Translations under genes and position numbers: made by a program | Part shown: one piece after another, positions 10,298-21,015 of the stretch | Position numbering within the stretch: position 1 is the stretch's first letter | Layout of the letters: the number at the start of each line of letters is the position of its first letter | Notes under the pieces: generated by a model | What the model was told of the DNA's origin: nothing | What the model saw: the letters and a program-made list of their open reading frames with translations, nothing else | The model's database searches: none | Assembly (NCBI RefSeq): GCF_026151205.1 | Contig: NC_087083.1 | Location: 11,158,944-11,222,943, forward strand | Direction of reading: 5' to 3' | DNA length: 64,000 nt | DNA from: Bolinopsis microptera | Lineage: Eukaryota; Ctenophora; Tentaculata; Lobata; Bolinopsidae

Positions 10298-12515
10298 AGC
10301 GTAATATAGGTGGTAGTCACGTGATACCCATATAAGGAGTATCATTGTGGGGGTTACTGGTTGGGTTGGGTATCTTCGCGTGATATAGATGGAATTACAA
10401 TTGTGGGGGTTACTGGTTAGTGGTTGGGTATCTTGGCGTAATATAGATGGAATTACCATTGTGGGGGTTACTGGTTAGTGGTTGGGTTGGGTATCTTGGC
10501 GTAATATAGATGGAATTACCATTGTGGGGGTTACTGGTTAGTGGTTGGGTTGGGTATCTTGGCGTAATATAGATGGAATTACCATTGTGGAGGATACTGG
10601 TTAGTGGTTGGGTTGGGTATCTTGGCGTAATATAGATGGAATTACCATTGTGGGGGTTACTGGTTAGTGGTTGGGTTGGGTATCTTCGCGTGATATAGAT
10701 GGAATTACCATTGTGGGGGTTACTGGTTAGTGGTTGGGTTGGGTATCTTGGCGTAATATAGATGGAATTACCATTGTGGGGGTTACTGGTTAGTGGTTGG
10801 GTTGGGTATCTTCGCGTGATATAGATGGAATTACAATTGTGGGGGTTACTGGTTACTGGTTAGTGGTTGGGTATCTTGGCGTAATATAGATGGAATTACC
10901 ATTGTGTGTGTTACTGGTTAGTGGTTGGGTTGGGTATCTTGGCGTAATATAGATGGAATTACCATTGTGGGGGTTACTGGTTAGTGGTTGGGTTGGGTAT
11001 CTTGGCGTAATATAGATGGAATTACCATTGTGGGGGTTACTGGTTAGTGGTTGGGTTGGGTATCTTGGCGTAATATAGATGGAATTACCATTGTGGGGGT
11101 TACTGGTTAGTGGTTGGGTTGGGTATCTTGGCGTAATATAGATGGAATGACCATTGTGGGGGTTACTGGTTAGTGGTTGGGTTGGGTATCTTGGCGTAAT
11201 ATAGATGGAATGACCATTGTGGGGGTTACTGGTTAGTGGTTGGGTTGGGTATCTTGGCGTAATATAGATGGAATGACCATTGTGGGGGTTACTGGTTAGT
11301 GGTTGGGTATCTTGGCGTAATATAGATGGAATGACCATTGTGGGGGTTACTGGTTAGTGGTTGGGTTGGGTATCTTGGCGTAATATAGATGGAATGACCA
11401 TTGTGGGGGTTACTGGTTAGTGGTTGGGTTGGGTATCTTGGCGTAATATAGATGGAATGACCATTGTGGAGGTTACTGGTTAGTGGTTGGGTATCTTGGT
11501 GTAATATAGATGGAATTACCATTGTGGGGGTTACTGGTTAGTGGTTGGGTTGGGTATCTTGGCGTAATATAGATGGAATTACCATTGTGGGGGTTACTGG
11601 TTAGTGGTTGGGTTGGGTATCTTGGCGTAATATAGATGGAATTACCATTGTGGGGGTTACTGGTTAGTGGTTGGGTTGGGTATCTTGGCGTAATATAGAT
11701 GGAATGACAATTGTGGGGGTTACTGGTTAGTGGTTGGGTTGGGTATCTTGGCGTAATATAGATGGAATTACCATTGTGGGGGTTACTGGTTAGTGGTTGG
11801 GTTGGGTATCTTGGCGTAATATAGATGGAATGACCATTGTGGGGGTTACTGGTTAGTGGTTGGGTATCTTGGTGTAATATAGATGGAATTACCATTGTGG
11901 GGGTTACTGGTTAGTGGTTGGGTTGGGTATCTTGGCGTAATATAGATGGAATGACAATTGTGGGGGTTACTGGTTAGTGGTTGGGTTGGGTATCTTGGCG
12001 TAAAATAGATGGAATTACCATTGTGGGGGTTACTGGTTAGTGGTTGGGTTGGGTATCTTGGCGTAATATAGATGGAATGACAATTGTGGGGGTTACTGGT
12101 TAGTGGTTGGGTTGGGTATCTTGGCGTAATATAGATGGAATTACCATTGTGGGGGTTACTGGTTAGTGGTTGGGTTGGGTATCTTGGCGTAATATAGATG
12201 GAATGACCATTGTGGGGGTTACTGGTTAGTGGTTGGGTATCTTGGCGTAATATAGATGGAATTACCATTGTGGGGGTTACTGGTTAGTGGTTGGGTATCT
12301 TGGCGTAATATAGATGGAATGACCATTGTGGGGGTTAGTGGTTGGGTTGGGTATCTTTGCGTAATATAGATGGAATTACCATTGTGGGGGTTACTGGTTA
12401 GTGGTTGGGTATCTTGGCGTAATATAGATGGAATTACCATTGTGGGGGTTACTGGTTAGTGGTTGGGTTGGGTATCTTGGCGTAATATAGATGGAATGAC
12501 CATTGTGGAGGTTAC
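10298..12515. repeat. 63-bp minisatellite (58-bp variants)
   Basis: There are about 35 copies of a unit containing ATAGATGGAATTACCATTGT, GGGGGTTACTGGTTAGTGG and TTGGGTTGGGTATCTTGGCG. Some units lack one TTGGG pentamer (58 bp), which shifts the reading frame. This is why the minus strand shows several staggered frames of SIYITPRYPTQPL type rather than one. These are not genes. One stray monomer remnant lies downstream at about 12568-12601. Confidence 0.95.
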
Positions 12516-12974
12516 CGCTCCTACTAAATCGCTCGCCCAAATTTTAAGAAAATTCTTGTGAAAAGGCCCTTGGCGTAATATGGATGGAATTACAATTGTG
12601 GGGCAGCGACTACCGAATACCGATGTGCACTGATTGGTTAGTTTGTGTCACGTCGGGTGAATACTGTGTAGGACCTGCACTGCAGGTGCTGTAAGACCAA
12701 TGTGGGGGTTGTTGGGTATCGGTATTGATTAATATCCGGCAAATCGGCTGGGCGGAATTATGGAACCAACATTATATTCACTAGCAGGAACCCGTATAAG
12801 CCTAAAATGGTGTCTCAATCAAGAGACTAAAATAATTATTACCTATTTAATTCGCGTTTTTGACACCACTTGGGGGTCCAAATTTTGGGCTCTAAAACTC
12901 CTATTTTTTGGCCAATTTTTATTTTTTTTATGCTGATTTGGAGACTATTAAAGCACTTGACCCAGTCAAAAACG
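12516..12974. other. Flanking sequence between satellite and LINE
   Basis: It contains the stray satellite monomer and a short palindrome (ACCTGCACTGCAGGT, near 12672). CGAATACCGAT near 12614 and ATCGGTATTG near 12718 form a small inverted pair. No gene was seen. Confidence 0.4.
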
Positions 12975-14490
12975 TTTTAGTTTTTTTTTATTTTAAGAGA
13001 GGCTGGGCCTGGTTGGCCCACGAGAGGATAGCATATGAATGCTTTGCCTACCTCTGGGGTATGGCAGTCCTGTGGTAGGATGCCAGTGGAATCAAGATGT
13101 GTAATCAAGGATGATGGTAAGTGTTGTGGGGTGTGTCATGGATAAACGCTTAAGTGGTGGTTGAGTGTGGAAGAGTGAGGCGAAACAAGACGGCGTTAAA
13201 GTAGTCGCTATGTTACACCTGTCTGGTCCAACTCCTCTGGCACCACTAAGCGTTTAGTGTGGTTTGTAAAGTTGACAATGGTGGAGATGTGTTGGTTGTC
13301 GAATATGTCATTGACAGAGAGGTAGTAGTCCCGGAAATATTGACCTCTTATTTGGGCAATAGCCGGGCACTGTCCGAGAAAGTGTGAGACAGTCTCCTCT
13401 TCGTCGCCGCATTTAGGACAAGCACTTGTGTCTGATTTGCGAATGGTGCGTAGGTGTTTGTTGAGGCCACAATGTCCCGTGATGAGGTGCACTGCAGTTC
13501 TATAATTTTGTCTGTTGTTACTGAGTGTAGTGTTGAGATTTTTGATGATGTTGATGTTTTTATGTCCAAGTGTCAGTTTAGTGTGTCTGGGACCATCAGT
13601 AATCCATGATTCTTGATTAAGTTTTGTGACTTTGTCGTTGATCAGGCGTTTGATGTAAGATTGTGGAATTGGGCAATTCAAAGTGGATTCACTGGTTGTA
13701 CCATTTTTGGCCAGCTCGTCTGCTTTTTCATTACCCCACAATCCAATGTGTGCAGCTATCCATCTGATCTCTAAGGTGTTAGTGGATCCGAGAGTATTGA
13801 GGGTGTCGTAACAGTCTCTAGTAGTCCTACTCCTCGTTGAATGTGAGGATATAGCTTGAATAGAGGAGAGACTGTCTGACCATATGATGATGTGTGTGTT
13901 GGTATAAGTTGATAGATATTTACAAGCTTCGATGATGGCAGTGAGTTCAGTTTGATAAACGGTGCAATAATCGGGAAGCTTGAATGATCTTTCATCTAGT
14001 GTAGTGTTGTTGTTGTCTGTGGTGATAATATAACCAGCCCCGCTACCTGAGTCTGTGCGTGACCCGTCTGTGTAGCAGGTGATGGTTTCACTGGGGATGT
14101 TGTCGATGGTGTTTTGGAGTGAGCCTCTATATCCAATGTTGTCAGCTCCAGGAGTGGTGACCGTGAAGCGTCGTTCAAGCATCATGGTTGGTATAGATAG
14201 GTCTCTCTCTGCTTTGGGTGGTATGTTGAGATCTACCATGAATTGTTTGTTGATAGTGGTGTGAGTTGTGATGGTACCTTTTCTGGGGGCGATAGTTTCG
14301 AGGGTTAGGCTTCCATAGGCTTGAAGCCTGGCTGTGCCCTTTGCTGCTTCACCTCTCAGGAAAAGTATGATTGTATATCTTTTGTATATCTTTGCGGAAA
14401 GTCGCGTTAAAGTTGATGCCGTGGTGTCAGTAAAATGGTACGGAACCCTCCATATATATCGTCTCGCTTTATATATAGTAAGATATCAAA
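12975..14490 (-). mobile_element. 5'-truncated non-LTR retrotransposon (LINE with RNase H)
   Basis: Read on the minus strand, the element contains the end of a reverse-transcriptase ORF, an RNase H domain, a zinc knuckle and a 3' untranslated segment. It ends in an A-rich tail (AAAATAAAAAAAACTAAAA, about 12976-12995). The catalytic RT core is absent, so this is a 5'-truncated copy, the usual fate of LINE insertions. RNase H after RT is typical of the I, R1 and Tad-like groups. Confidence 0.8.
13208..14485 (-). CDS. LINE ORF2 C-terminal fragment: RNase H plus CCHC knuckle
   Basis: The frame is open on the minus strand from 14485 to the stop at 13208. The first ATG is at 14239, but coding similarity extends upstream of it (residues such as LRGEAAKGTARLQAYGSL), as expected for an interrupted longer polyprotein. 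Counted from that Met, RNase H residues are D58 (CYTDGS), E98 (QTELTAI), D122 (WSDS), H164 and D174 (AAHIGLWGNEKADELAK), a complete catalytic set. A C-X2-C-X8-H-X4-C knuckle follows (C274, C277, H286, C291; CPKCGDEEETVSHFLGQC). In an intact element this protein removes RNA from the cDNA hybrid during target-primed reverse transcription. Here the RT palm is missing, so the copy cannot be autonomous. The long undamaged frame suggests a fairly young insertion. Confidence 0.85.
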   Translation of the reverse strand, partial: YLTIYKARRYIWRVPYHFTDTTASTLTRLSAKIYKRYTIILFLRGEAAKGTARLQAYGSLTLETIAPRKGTITTHTTINKQFMVDLNIPPKAERDLSIPTMMLERRFTVTTPGADNIGYRGSLQNTIDNIPSETITCYTDGSRTDSGSGAGYIITTDNNNTTLDERSFKLPDYCTVYQTELTAIIEACKYLSTYTNTHIIIWSDSLSSIQAISSHSTRSRTTRDCYDTLNTLGSTNTLEIRWIAAHIGLWGNEKADELAKNGTTSESTLNCPIPQSYIKRLINDKVTKLNQESWITDGPRHTKLTLGHKNINIIKNLNTTLSNNRQNYRTAVHLITGHCGLNKHLRTIRKSDTSACPKCGDEEETVSHFLGQCPAIAQIRGQYFRDYYLSVNDIFDNQHISTIVNFTNHTKRLVVPEELDQTGVT

Positions 14491-14549
14491 TGTAGTAAAT
14501 TTTATGATTCTATTAAAATTTTCGTGCAATTTGCCACAATTTATATTAA

Positions 14550-14804
14550 GATCTTTTCAAGTTCTGTCCTAGAAATGAAAAACTTCGTCTGATTGTCCCA
14601 TTACTGAGGTTAGATATCTCCCAACAGAACTTTTTGTACACCTCTACGAAAATTTGGAATGATCTCATCCCCTATGTATTCGAAATATGTGATGCTAATG
14701 AAGATGGGATAATAACCCCGGGTTCTTCCAAATTATATCTCAAATTCTACATCCGGTACGGCTCTGCACACATGATATCTCTCTCTGCCATGAAACATGG
14801 CTAA
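14550..14804 (+). pseudogene. C-terminal remnant of a second LINE reverse transcriptase
   Basis: The plus strand is open from 14550 (after TAA) to a TAA stop at 14802. It reads KLRLIVPLLRLDIS, then FLYTSTKIWNDLIPY and later SSKLYLKFYIR. This layout (R-L/I-P-x-R, then F-x-Y-x-x-x-K-x-W-N-x-L, then a short helix with K-x-Y/F) resembles the extreme C-terminus of CR1/L2/Jockey-like RT proteins. There is no start codon, so the 5' part is missing. It lies back to back with the minus-strand LINE about 60 bp away. The family call is by motif memory only. Confidence 0.5.
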
Positions 14805-15116
14805 CTATGATTTAAAACTTCAACCTTAACAAAAACTCAACTGGGCTCTCTTGTGTCATCAAACTAGACCAATAAGTAATTTTAGATTATTATATTTTTC
14901 TATATTTGTACAATAAGTATATTGACGTATAAGTGGATGGTTGAGGGGGTTTCAAGCACACGTCACTCTCAAATCCAAAGATAAGCAGTGGCCTTCATGG
15001 GCACTTCAAACCTCTTCAAACCTCCCCTGATTTATTTATTATATTTATTGATATTGTTTGTTTGAGCCGTGAAAATAAATATTTGTTTTATTAAAATATT
15101 TGTTTTATTAATAGTT
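14805..15116 (+). mobile_element. Probable 3' UTR of the second LINE
   Basis: It follows the RT C-terminal stop and includes duplicated short strings (CTTCAAACCTC twice near 15005-15022). It ends with a doubled AAATATTTGTTTTATTA motif at about 15080-15112, plausible as a simple-repeat 3' end of a non-LTR element. Confidence 0.4.
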
Positions 15117-15273
15117 TAAAATTGGGAATGATATTTTTTGTGCAGTGTTTATACTTTTTAAAGTACTGAGCGCGTTATTCATATTATTATTATAGGAGCT
15201 ACAACACCATTATGTTCTCACAGCAAAATATTACATTTATTATAATTAATACTACCTAAATAATAAATCTTAC

Positions 15274-15312
15274 CTCGACTTAGAATTCTGGAAATCCGCA
15301 GGGGCTGTTTCC
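15274..15312 (-). CDS. Putative 39-nt microexon, phase 1-1
   Basis: Minus strand. The acceptor is a good pyrimidine tract (TTTTCTATCTATTTCAG) and the donor is GAG|GTAAGA. In phase 1 it reads KQPLRISRILSR and joins the 118-nt exon at 19720 to give ...NYIGPG-KQPLRIS. It ends in phase 1 for the 90-nt exon at 5116. A second frame (ETAPADFQNSKS) is open too, but it breaks phase with both neighbours. Splice signals are the strongest part of the evidence. Function unknown. Confidence 0.5.
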
Positions 15313-16221
15313 CTGAAATAGATAGAAAATAAATTTAGGTCAAATTGTTTGATAATTTAAACAAAGAATAAACTTACAAAATGAGATATCCAGATGCTTT
15401 TTAAAGCTGTTTGACTTAATAATGGTTTAATTGTTGCTTATTGATTGTGAGTTGCCGTTATTTGAAATTAGAAAATGAAAGCTTTAACTAAAATCGAAAG
15501 TTTTTGGGATATAAAATCATGATTGATTCAAGGTGGCCCAAAATTTAACATGTAAAATATGTCAGATATGTCTTTCTTAGAAGACCACGCAGCGCCCGAT
15601 ATTCCCCTGCTTAGTTTCTGTGACCTGACATATACATAGTTAATTCTGTATAGTGTATATTAAGTTAAATGCTTGCAGTTATATAGTACTAGTAGAATTA
15701 AAATTTACAATTTACAATTTTACATTTTACAATCATATCATCATAACAGTTATTCAGCGGAGAAGAAGATGCAAAAAATCATTATTCACAAAAGAAGATT
15801 AAGGTCCGTACGATTATTGTATCAATTTACACTCGGCTGCGCCTCGTGCAATTAATAGTGTAATCGCATTATACACAGTTAGATTAGCGTATATAATCCT
15901 AGTCCGGTTAATATTATAAGGCAAACATCAATTGGTCATCAAATCATCCGAAAATTGCAAATATTAGCAACATATTTGTACATGACTAATATTATAATGT
16001 AAGTCCATTAGAAAAAACGAAGAGAACATAAATTAGATTTACCAGCAACACGAATCAGTAGCATGTCAGATTTAATTGATTAATCGTTTGATAAATTAAT
16101 TAATTCTCTCAGATTCTGCTTGAGTATACATTTTTCAGCGAGAAGAAGGAGGTATGTTGGTGCAAAAAGGCTCGTTAGAGTATACAGCAGCATGACACCA
16201 TGATAGCTTGGCTAGAATTTA
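15313..16221. other. Probable intron, AT-rich
   Basis: No repeat or supported coding frame was found. The plus frame at 15673-15855 lacks splice or family support. Confidence 0.4.
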
Positions 16222-16308
16222 GAGACAGAAACAGAAACTGAAACAGAAACTGAAACAGAAACTCAGAAACTGAAACAGAAACTGAAACAGAAACTGAAAC
16301 AGAAACTG
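16222..16308. repeat. 12-bp GAAACAGAAACT array
   Basis: About seven units of GAAACAGAAACT with one irregular unit near 16262. A few diverged copies of TATAATTTGGGGACTTTAA follow at 16380-16480. Confidence 0.9.
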
Positions 16309-16793
16309 CAGCATTCTATACTTACGGTACTGGTTATCATCTCCGTCCAAGTAATCACTCTCTGATGGGAAATGTTAGGTATAATAATTTGGGGACTTTT
16401 CGTTAAATGTAATGTGGGACTTTAGGTTAAATATAATTTGGGGACTTTAATTTAAATATAATTTGGGGACTTTAAGTTAGTCAAGGACTTTAAGTTAGTT
16501 AAAGACTCTTTGATGGAAAATGTTAGATATGATAATGTGGGGACTTTAAGCTAGTCAGCTATAGGCTTGCACGTTTTTTGCTGAAGTGATATTTTTGCGA
16601 TTCACTATTTTCGCGAAGCAACAAAAGTAAAAGTGCATGGTTAGGAATGATGAAAAATATCGATTTCAGTCATGATTCTTCTTTAATTGTTACTCTTAAT
16701 CACTATAATATTTCTATATTTTGTGTTAAAATGAACGTATGATAGTATGATGAGAATAGCAAATCAAAAATCCACTTCTCAAATTACATTCGA

Positions 16794-17003
16794 TTAAAGA
16801 ATTAAGAATATCGGACCGTTTTTAAGAAGTTCTTCAATTGGGGTGAATCTAATCGTCTTTAAAGAGTCATCCTTCCCAGCTGGCAAAAACGAAGATATTG
16901 CTAAAGATCTACTTTTTAACTTAATACGAGCGGCTTCCTTTTGTTTTTGTTTCTTCTCGGCCTTCGATTTAGCAATGGATCGTGCAATTCGTGCTGCTTG
17001 CAT
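16794..17003 (-). CDS. Putative exon with M-Q-A-A-R-I-A-R motif
   Basis: On the minus strand the frame opens MQAARIARSIAKSKAEKK, continues QKQKEAARIKLKSR and stops at 16794. Its start matches two other segments of the same putative gene (MHAARVAKDIAKH at 33.0 kb and MHAARAARSARLS at 28.2 kb). Two readings are possible. As an internal exon (16913-16996, acceptor ATGCAAG|CAGC, donor A|GTAGAT, 84 nt) it is phase 1-1 and fits between the exons at 19720 and 15274. As a terminal exon it would run to the stop. Both splice sites are weaker than those of the neighbours. Very Lys/Ala/Arg-rich; likely helical. Confidence 0.42.
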   Translation of the reverse strand: MQAARIARSIAKSKAEKKQKQKEAARIKLKSRSLAISSFLPAGKDDSLKTIRFTPIEELLKNGPIFLIL

Positions 17004-18348
17004 GAGTAGGCTCGGATTGAAATTCCGTAGAAATTATACCAAATTCATATATTAGTAATGCCTGATGATTTCAAATCGTTCCGATAACAGAAGATCAAAC
17101 TGACATGAAAATAACTAGCAAATTTCAAAAGTGTGATTTAAATCAGATCGTGCTATACTACTATATATACTCTAGTAGCAGGGAGTATACCTAACTAATA
17201 CCGGCTCAAAACCAATTAACACATTAGCAAGATGGGCTTAATGGCTTTATTTTCGGTTTAATTTCTCCTAGTTAATAAGATAATCAGCTAATTGCCATGA
17301 CAACCCCACTATTTCCTGCTCAGTATGACTGAGTAATACTGAGTCAGTATTTCAACAAACTAATTCACACCAAATTCTTCCATCATTTTATCATTATGTA
17401 CGGTAAGCTAGGTAAGGTAAGGATACCTAATTATTATTAATTATGCACGCGTCGCCCCACGTGCCATGCAGTCCACTGGACTGAGTCCAGGCTTAATGCC
17501 ATCTGACCCGTGAAGCCTAAGTATAATATCATTTGTAATATTTAAAAAGCTTCCCTAATTACCTACCAACTGATTACCTTATTGGACCTTATTCGAAGGG
17601 ACATTAGTTGAACGCTGGAGGTCCTAGCGTTTATCCAAGTTAAAGTCCGTCCAAGTTAAAGTCCGTTGAAACTCATGTTTAGGATATGACAACTTTTTAA
17701 TTTCAGTCAATCGTAATTTCTATCATAGGATTCGGACTAAACTATATCATTGGATCAATGAAAAACGAGTTAGTATACAATTTAAATATTTTAAGAATCA
17801 CATTATGGCATGCAGATCACTTTATTGATCTTCAGCTTCCTCGTTCACTTTTTAGGAGTTATTATTTACCTCCACATCTTGCAAAATTTTACACTGAAAT
17901 GCAGGACCGAGGTGGTCGAATACAAAATTGTTTTCAAAAAGCAGGTATTCCGTATTACTGATATGCTTTAAGCATGGAATATTTAATGCATGATAACCCA
18001 TTTGAGGAAGATGACCTGTGATATCATCATCAAATCTGGTCATATTTCGTATCTGTTGTTTTTAGACAACTTCCTTAATCATAGACACTGATCTACAGAT
18101 ATTTTGACATTTTTCATTGTTTAACGACTGCCTTTCTTGCTCATTGTATGAAAAATTGATTTACAAATTATCTGCTAAAACTTTAAAAACGTCAAATAAA
18201 AAAATGAACAAATTTGGATTTTTTATTGTTTTGAATGCCTTCGAGCGTTCATTTTAATGTCCGTTCATAATTATGTCGTTCATTTAATGTCCAGTCAAAT
18301 AAGGTCCGATAAGGTATTTATAATTTCACCTAATATTGTAGACGTAGT
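17004..18348. other. AT-rich non-coding interval
   Basis: Small features only: GGTAAGCTAGGTAAGGTAAGG near 17402 and doubled AAGTTAAAGTCCGT near 17640-17665. The opposing short frames at 17758-17961 and 17852-18043 overlap each other and lack support. Confidence 0.4.
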
Positions 18349-18827
18349 ATCGGAATCAAGGTTGTTAAATACGTCAAATTTTCGTGAAAGAATACGACTT
18401 ATTCGGTTCTGGTAAAGAATACGTCGTAATACGCCGTAATACGGTAATTTCTATGGATTGTTAAATACGTCCACGAATACGCCATAATACGCCGTAATAC
18501 GCTGATTTGTCAAAATTAAACATAATTACAGCTGCGCGCCACCCTCATCATTGATCATGCATTAAAGGAGTGCAGTTATACATGATAACTTAAATTTGTA
18601 ATCAAATTTCATGGATAATCCGATAAACTAACATTTTTTGCGAAATTATCAATTACATATTAATACATATTTAATGATTTTGATGTTCAGAAATTAAAGA
18701 CCGTCCGCGATCAATTTCAACTTCAAGCCACACCTTTTCGTAATACGTCAATTTTCGAGGATTAATACGTATTCGTATTCCAATACGTATTCCATCCTAA
18801 TACGTATTTAACAACCTTGATCGGAAT
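18349..18827. mobile_element. hAT-type MITE (463 bp) with 8-bp TSD
   Basis: The target-site duplication ATCGGAAT is at 18349-18356 and, exactly, at 18820-18827. The element between them (18357-18819) begins CAAGGTTGTTAAATACGT and ends with its inverse, an 18-bp terminal inverted repeat. An 8-bp duplication and a CA(A/G)GG..TTG-like end are hAT characteristics. The interior is full of AATACG/CGTATT motifs (AATACGCCGTAATACG and others), possibly subterminal transposase-binding sites. It has no coding capacity, so it is non-autonomous. Confidence 0.9.
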
Positions 18828-18889
18828 CTATAACGGATCTTTTATGGGAGTTAAACAGCGGGTTTATAGACGGCTGTTAGGTAACACTT

Positions 18890-19598
18890 AACAGCCCTTT
18901 AACAGCCCTCTAACAGCCCTCTAACAGCCCTCTAACAGCCCTCTAACAGCCCTCTAACAGCCCTCTAACAGCCCTCTAACAGTCCTCTAACAGCCCTCTA
19001 ACAGCCCTCTAACAGCCCTCTAACAGCCCTCTAACAGCCCTTTAACAGCCCTCTAACAGCCCTCTAACAGCCCTCTAACAGCCCTTTAACAGCCCTCTAA
19101 CAGCCCCATAACACCCTCTAACAGCCCTCTAACAGCCCTCTAACAGCCCTTTAACAGCCCTCTAACAGCCCCATAACACCCTCTAACAGCCCTCTAACAG
19201 CCCTCTAACATCCCTTTAACAGCCCTCTAACAGCCCCATAACACCCTCTAACAGCCCTCTAACAGCCCTCTAACAGCCCTTTAACAGCCCTCTAACAGCC
19301 CCATAACACCCTCTAACAGCCCTCTAACAGCCCTCTAACAGCCCTCTAACAGCCCTCTAACAGCCCTCTAACAGCCCTCTAACAGCCCTCTAACAGCCCT
19401 CTAAAAGCCCTCTAACAGCCCTCTAACAGCCCTCTAACAGCCCTCTAACAGCCCTCTAACAGCCCTCTAACAGCCCTCTAACAGCCCTCTAACAGCCCTC
19501 TAACAGCCCTCTAACAGCCCTCTAACAGCCCTCTAACAGCCCTCTAACAGCCCTATAACAGCCCTATAACAGCCCTCTAACAGCTTTATAACAGCCGG
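18890..19598. repeat. 11-bp AACAGCCCTCT array
   Basis: About 64 copies of AACAGCCCTCT. A subset (about 19100-19330) carries a CCCCATAACACCC variant recurring four times at roughly 65-bp spacing, a six-monomer higher-order pattern. The array is framed by GGCTGTTAGGTAACACTT upstream and AACAGCCGGCGCTTA downstream. A similar GGTAACAGCCC...ACAGCCGACGCTTA combination without the array recurs near 45588-45620. Confidence 0.95.
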
Positions 19599-19719
19599 CG
19601 CTTAAAATCTGATATGGAATACCCACTGCTTAGATCTAATGACTGACTTTATTAGATATGCACAAAAAAACCAATAAAAACCAAAAAACATTTGAATAAA
19701 ACCCCATTCTATAAGTTAC

Positions 19720-19837
19720 CTGGTCCGATGTAATTTTCAGGTGACAAATCTTGTCCCAGCATTGTGTCTCCTTCACTCGCGTCTATAGACATGCCGTTCT
19801 TCAGCTCTCCCAGACCCATTTGTATACCTTTCTTCTC
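19720..19837 (-). CDS. Exon of minus-strand gene, phase 0-1, 118 nt
   Basis: This is the best-supported coding exon. The minus-strand acceptor is AAACTCCATCCCCTCAG and the donor is CCAG|GTAACT. Only one frame is open: EKKGIQMGLGELKNGMSID, then ASEGDTMLGQDLSPENYIGP. Its first residues (E-K-K-G-I-Q-M) continue the E-x-Q-R-x-x-M pattern of the upstream microexons. The rest looks like an acidic, flexible linker. The intron upstream begins immediately with a 43-bp minisatellite, so the 3' splice site lies at the edge of the array. I do not recognise the family. Confidence 0.7.
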
Positions 19838-19842
19838 CTGAG

Positions 19843-20587
19843 GGGATGGAGTTTATTTAGAAACTTTAAGAATATATCCCCTCTCGAAATGGAGTTTATT
19901 TAGAAACTTTAGGAATATATCCCCTCTCGAAATGGAGTTTATTTAGAAACTTTAGGAATATATCCCCTCTCGAAATGGAGATTATTTAGAAACTTTAGGA
20001 ACATATCTCCTCTCGAAATGGAGTTTATTTAGAAACTTTAGGAATATATCCCCTCTCGAAATGGAGTTTATTTAGAAACTTTAGGAATATATCCCCTCTC
20101 GAAATGGAGTTTATTTAGAAACTTTAAATTTAGGAATATATCTTCTCTCGAAATGGAGATTATTTAGAAACTTTAGGAATATATCCCCTCTCGAAATGGA
20201 GTTTATTTAGAAACTTTAGGAATATATCCCCTCTCGAAATGGAGTTTATTTAGAAACTTTAGGAATATATCCCCTCTCGAAATGGAGTTTATTTAGAAAC
20301 TTTAGGAATATATCCCCTCTCGAAATGGAGATTATTTAGAAACTTTAGGAACATATCTCCTCTCGAAATGGAGTTTATTTAGAAACTTTAGGAATATATC
20401 CCCTCTCGAAATGGAGTTTATTTAGAAACTTTATGAATATATCCCCTCTCGAAATGGAGTTTATTTAGAAACTTTAAATTTAGGAATATATCCCCTCTCG
20501 AAATGGAGATTATTTAGAAACTTTAGGAATATATCCCCTCTCGAAATGGAGATTATTTAGAAACTTTAGGAATATATCCCCTCTCGA
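19843..20587. repeat. 43-bp minisatellite next to a 3' splice site
   Basis: About 17 copies of a unit made of ATGGAGTTTATTTAGAAACT and TTAGGAATATATCCCCTCTCG. Two copies carry an extra AAATT, and a block of copies with GGAGATTATT, GGAACATATCTCC and the AAATT insertion recurs, indicating block duplication. The first unit is fused to the splice acceptor of the exon ending at 19837 (TCCTGAGGGGATGGAGTTT). Confidence 0.95.
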
Positions 20588-21015
20588 ACTTTTTTATTGC
20601 TTCATGACACTATGTTACCACTTCATTGAAATGTTATCGTAGGTTTGATGAAACATACTTCGTGTTGCTCAATCTATGAATTTAAAAAAGACAAATAAAT
20701 AATTTAAACTTTAAATAAACTTTTCATTTTCTCCTCTACTTCTCATCTTACTCAGTTCAAAACGTAAATTCACCATTGTACATCACAGTTTTTAGAAACA
20801 CGGGTTAGAAATGCACGATCAAGGGCCGACCGAAAATAATTTCCATTTACTTCCTGTTTGTTGAATAAAAATATGAAACAAAGCAGTACGTGATCACAAA
20901 CAGGGAAGCGCGTAAGCCCCTTTTTAAATTTGTTCATAAAACTTGGATGATATTTGTAAAACCCTCCATAGCTCTATTGACGCCCATTGCTTTCTTTAAG
21001 CGAATTATTAGAGTT
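20588..21015. other. AT-rich spacer between two arrays
   Basis: No repeat, hairpin or coding segment could be supported. Confidence 0.5.

Noticed and set aside
10853..12440. Staggered minus frames of SIYITPRYPTQPL repeats
   Set aside because: Products of the 63-bp array. The frame changes wherever a 5-bp deletion occurs, which selection on a protein would not allow.
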